From NCBI RefSeq assembly GCF_900230225.1, contig NZ_OCNH01000001.1, positions 2,356,001-2,420,000 on the forward strand: a stretch of DNA of 64,000 nucleotides, read 5' to 3'. The translations under genes and the position numbers were made by a program. The DNA comes from Spirosoma fluviale (GTDB lineage: Bacteria; Bacteroidota; Bacteroidia; Cytophagales; Spirosomataceae). The notes below the pieces were generated by a model. The model did no database searches. It worked only from the letters and a program-made list of their open reading frames with translations, and was not told where the DNA came from. The stretch's first letter is position 1. Every line of letters starts with the position of its first letter. Of this stretch, positions 62,139 through 64,000 are shown piece by piece.

Positions 62139-63338
62139 CTATCGCTCGGCCCCTTGCCCAAGCCCCCTTGCCCGAAACTGCGCCGGAGTCACGCTTGTCA
62201 ACCGTTTAAAGGCCGTATGAAAAGAAGAGGGTGAATTATACCCCACCCGTTCGGCAATTTCGTCGATTTTCAGGTGACTGGTGGCCGAATCGCTGAGTAA
62301 GTGCTGAGCCTCGGCAATTCGGTACGTTGCCAGCCAGTCGAAAAACGTTTGCCCAAGCCGGTCGTTGAGTAATTGCGATAAATGATGCGGACTGGTATCC
62401 AGCCGGGCGGCCAGTTTCGGCAATGACAATTCACTGTCGAGGTAAGGTTTCTCCGTTTCGAGCAAACGGGTGAGTTTACTTAAAACGGCATCTTCAACTT
62501 CTCCTGACAACGCCGATTTTCCGTATTTCTTTTTCGGTTCTGCCAGAGGTTCCGCTGCAACCACTGTTGGTTCAGGCGGTGGCGTGTCGAGAAAAAAATC
62601 CGAACCCCGCATGACCAAAAAACTGGTGGCATAAATGGTAGCAGCCATGTAGGTAGCCAGCAGATAATCGCCCACGTCGTGGTAAAATTGGGGTTTTACC
62701 ACGACGATCAAAAACGGCACCAACGCGAAGAGCAAACTTAACAGGCGTAATGACGTACGGATTGCGGATTCCTTTTTCCCCTCTTCTCCGCGATTGGCCC
62801 TTCGAATGGTCAGAAAGGCTAGTACGGCATACACCATGCAGCTGAGCAATGTCATCTCATCAATAAAGTCCCGAAGCCCGGTAAAGTCATCCTGCCAATA
62901 CGGTTTCTGGTGAATAAACGGCAACTCAGGATGCTGTGCGTTTACATAGGCATTGTACCTGACTTCTATAGGCTGATAATGCCAGGTTATTGAGTTAACC
63001 AGCCAGATAGCGAATGGGAACAAATGCCAGCCCCAGAAACGGGGCAATCGCTGTCGGATTCGCCCATAAACAAAGAAGTAAAACAACGGCCCAATGGCAA
63101 AATTGAAGGGTTCCGCAAAATCACTCGTCCACAGTACCCTGAACGTGTAGTTGGTGTAATTCAGAAAGATCTCGCCACTTATGGCGGACAAAGCCAGCAT
63201 GAAGAAGCCCAGACAGCGATTTGCTACCTGTTTGGACCGATCGCCGGTCAGAAAGAAAACGCCCAGAAAAATTCCCTGTGCCACGCCCAGAAGGATGATA
63301 AGGGCAAAGAGGTCAAGACGAACAGGAAGGATCTGCAT
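62139..63338 (-). CDS. AraC family regulator with membrane-embedded N-terminus
   Basis: Start at 63338 (MQILPVRLDL) preferred to 63383, whose extra 15 residues are weakly family-like. The 399-residue protein has about seven hydrophobic helices (to about 255) followed by a linker and a C-terminal AraC/XylS helix-turn-helix pair (about 300-395, with SLPKLAARLDTSPHHLSQLL and IAERVGYNSPSSFHTAFKR). Such one-component membrane regulators are common in Bacteroidota. The next gene downstream, an acyltransferase, is a candidate target. Confidence 0.88.
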   Translation of the reverse strand: MQILPVRLDLFALIILLGVAQGIFLGVFFLTGDRSKQVANRCLGFFMLALSAISGEIFLNYTNYTFRVLWTSDFAEPFNFAIGPLFYFFVYGRIRQRLPRFWGWHLFPFAIWLVNSITWHYQPIEVRYNAYVNAQHPELPFIHQKPYWQDDFTGLRDFIDEMTLLSCMVYAVLAFLTIRRANRGEEGKKESAIRTSLRLLSLLFALVPFLIVVVKPQFYHDVGDYLLATYMAATIYATSFLVMRGSDFFLDTPPPEPTVVAAEPLAEPKKKYGKSALSGEVEDAVLSKLTRLLETEKPYLDSELSLPKLAARLDTSPHHLSQLLNDRLGQTFFDWLATYRIAEAQHLLSDSATSHLKIDEIAERVGYNSPSSFHTAFKRLTSVTPAQFRARGLGQGAER

Positions 63339-63437
63339 CAGGATAACGTTGCTGATTGCAAGGTAAAAAAAAGACCTATACACCGGGCCACTGCTGGCTT
63401 TAACGCGTATAGGTCTGAATCAGGTAAACCAGAGTAG

Positions 63438-63998
63438 TTATCGAATCTCTACTTCGAAGGGCAATCGCATTTGCATGCCCTGCATCGTTTTTAGCTTTTT
63501 CATGTACTTCACATACGGGGCTAGTTCGCCAAGCTGTGCCTGAATTTTGGCCTCCTCGTCATTACCGAACGACATCATCAGTTGCTCGAAGAATTCTTTT
63601 TTCCGGGGCTGATACTTCAGTCTGTAATCACCCTCTTTTAGTTTAGCCGTCTGAGCCGCCAGTTTTATGGCGTCGTCGAGGCCACCAAGCTGGTCGACAA
63701 GGCCAATGGCTTTCCCTTGCGAACCCGTCCAGACCCGGCCACCGGCAATGGCCCGAAGGCTATCGATCGGCAGTTTCCGACCGGCTGCGGCTTTGCCCGT
63801 AAACTCGGCATAGATCCGCTCGGTTGCACGCTGCATGGTCTGCTTCTGAAACGGCGTCATTTCGTGCGTGCCTGTTGGGAAGTCGGCATTGGTGTTGGTT
63901 TTCACCCGGTCGTAGGTGATACCAAGTTTGTCTTTAAAGAAATTTTCGGTGTTGAACAGCAGCGAAAAAACGCCGATTGATCCCGTAATTGTGTTTGG
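63438..63998 (-). CDS. sppA: Signal peptide peptidase SppA, C-terminal part (5' end outside window)
   Basis: The frame is open to the window edge; the last 186 residues are present, including PNTITGSIGVFSLLFN and YDRVKTNTNADFPTG, and a catalytic-domain region with RVWTGSQGKAIGLVDQLGGL. This fits the 67-kDa type SppA/protease IV, an inner-membrane serine protease that digests cleaved signal peptides. Only the C-terminal domain is seen. The GTG at 63903-63905 is an internal codon, not the start. Confidence 0.9.
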   Translation of the reverse strand, partial: PNTITGSIGVFSLLFNTENFFKDKLGITYDRVKTNTNADFPTGTHEMTPFQKQTMQRATERIYAEFTGKAAAGRKLPIDSLRAIAGGRVWTGSQGKAIGLVDQLGGLDDAIKLAAQTAKLKEGDYRLKYQPRKKEFFEQLMMSFGNDEEAKIQAQLGELAPYVKYMKKLKTMQGMQMRLPFEVEIR

Positions 63999-64000
63999 CT

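Overview
The window reads as chromosome of a Bacteroidota species, most likely order Cytophagales and close to Spirosoma. The signs are: ECF sigma / FecR / STN / TonB-receptor signalling genes, LytTR and AraC regulators with membrane-embedded input domains, a CarboxypepD_reg-like secreted protein, a ribosomal protein THX gene, a GlnRS gene, upstream boxes of the Bacteroidota type TAnnTTTG (with TTTG about 20 bases upstream in one case), no clear Shine-Dalgarno sequences, and about 50% GC. Genus-level placement is inference. I see no rRNA, tRNA or CRISPR array.

Layout. 1-6.0 kb: end of a GH92 mannosidase, a quinone oxidoreductase, a LytS/LytT-type kinase-regulator pair, then an operon of a membrane-anchored winged-helix regulator with two small exported proteins. 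6.1-13.7 kb: a haem-degrading-domain protein, a pirin, and a tripartite RND efflux operon (outer-membrane channel, adaptor, pump). 14-20 kb: glnS, a small orphan gene, an NTF2-like protein, an M14 peptidase and a Tat-exported serine hydrolase. 20.2-25.2 kb: a three-subunit molybdenum hydroxylase operon of PaoABC type and a YihY/BrkB membrane protein. 25.2-31.4 kb: ECF sigma factor, FecR anti-sigma and an STN-domain surface-repeat protein, divergent from a TonB-dependent receptor that has no STN domain. 31.4-39.4 kb: murI, an AT-rich islet with a serine-acetyltransferase-like gene, alaS, a MerR regulator, a DUF1905 protein, dprA, a GH43 hydrolase and THX. 39.4-43.9 kb: a YfhO membrane protein, a small gene, decayed gene fragments, a Y1 (IS200/RAYT-like) transposase and a cluster of palindromic repeats. 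43.9-48.8 kb: frr and pyrH, an isomerase-like TIM-barrel protein, a biotin carrier protein, an EamA transporter and a tRNA-dihydrouridine synthase. 49-56.4 kb: small envelope proteins, a CPBP protease, a DUF2007 protein, cdsA, lpxH and unknown exported proteins. 56.8-64 kb: a large multi-PAS histidine kinase, bioB, an acyltransferase, an AraC regulator and the C-terminal part of SppA.

Themes. Much of the window serves the envelope: lipid A (lpxH), phospholipid (cdsA), peptidoglycan (murI), efflux, TonB import, proteases. Translation genes (glnS, alaS, frr, dus, THX) are scattered among them. Several intergenic gaps are filled by long, almost perfect palindromes of different sequence, each looking like a mobile or REP-like element; one Y1 transposase gene sits beside a cluster of shorter palindromes sharing a CTACAAAGAT-like tag. 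The most interesting regulatory signal is a pair of LytTR-box-like direct repeats spaced exactly 21 bp, upstream of the LytS-like kinase gene.
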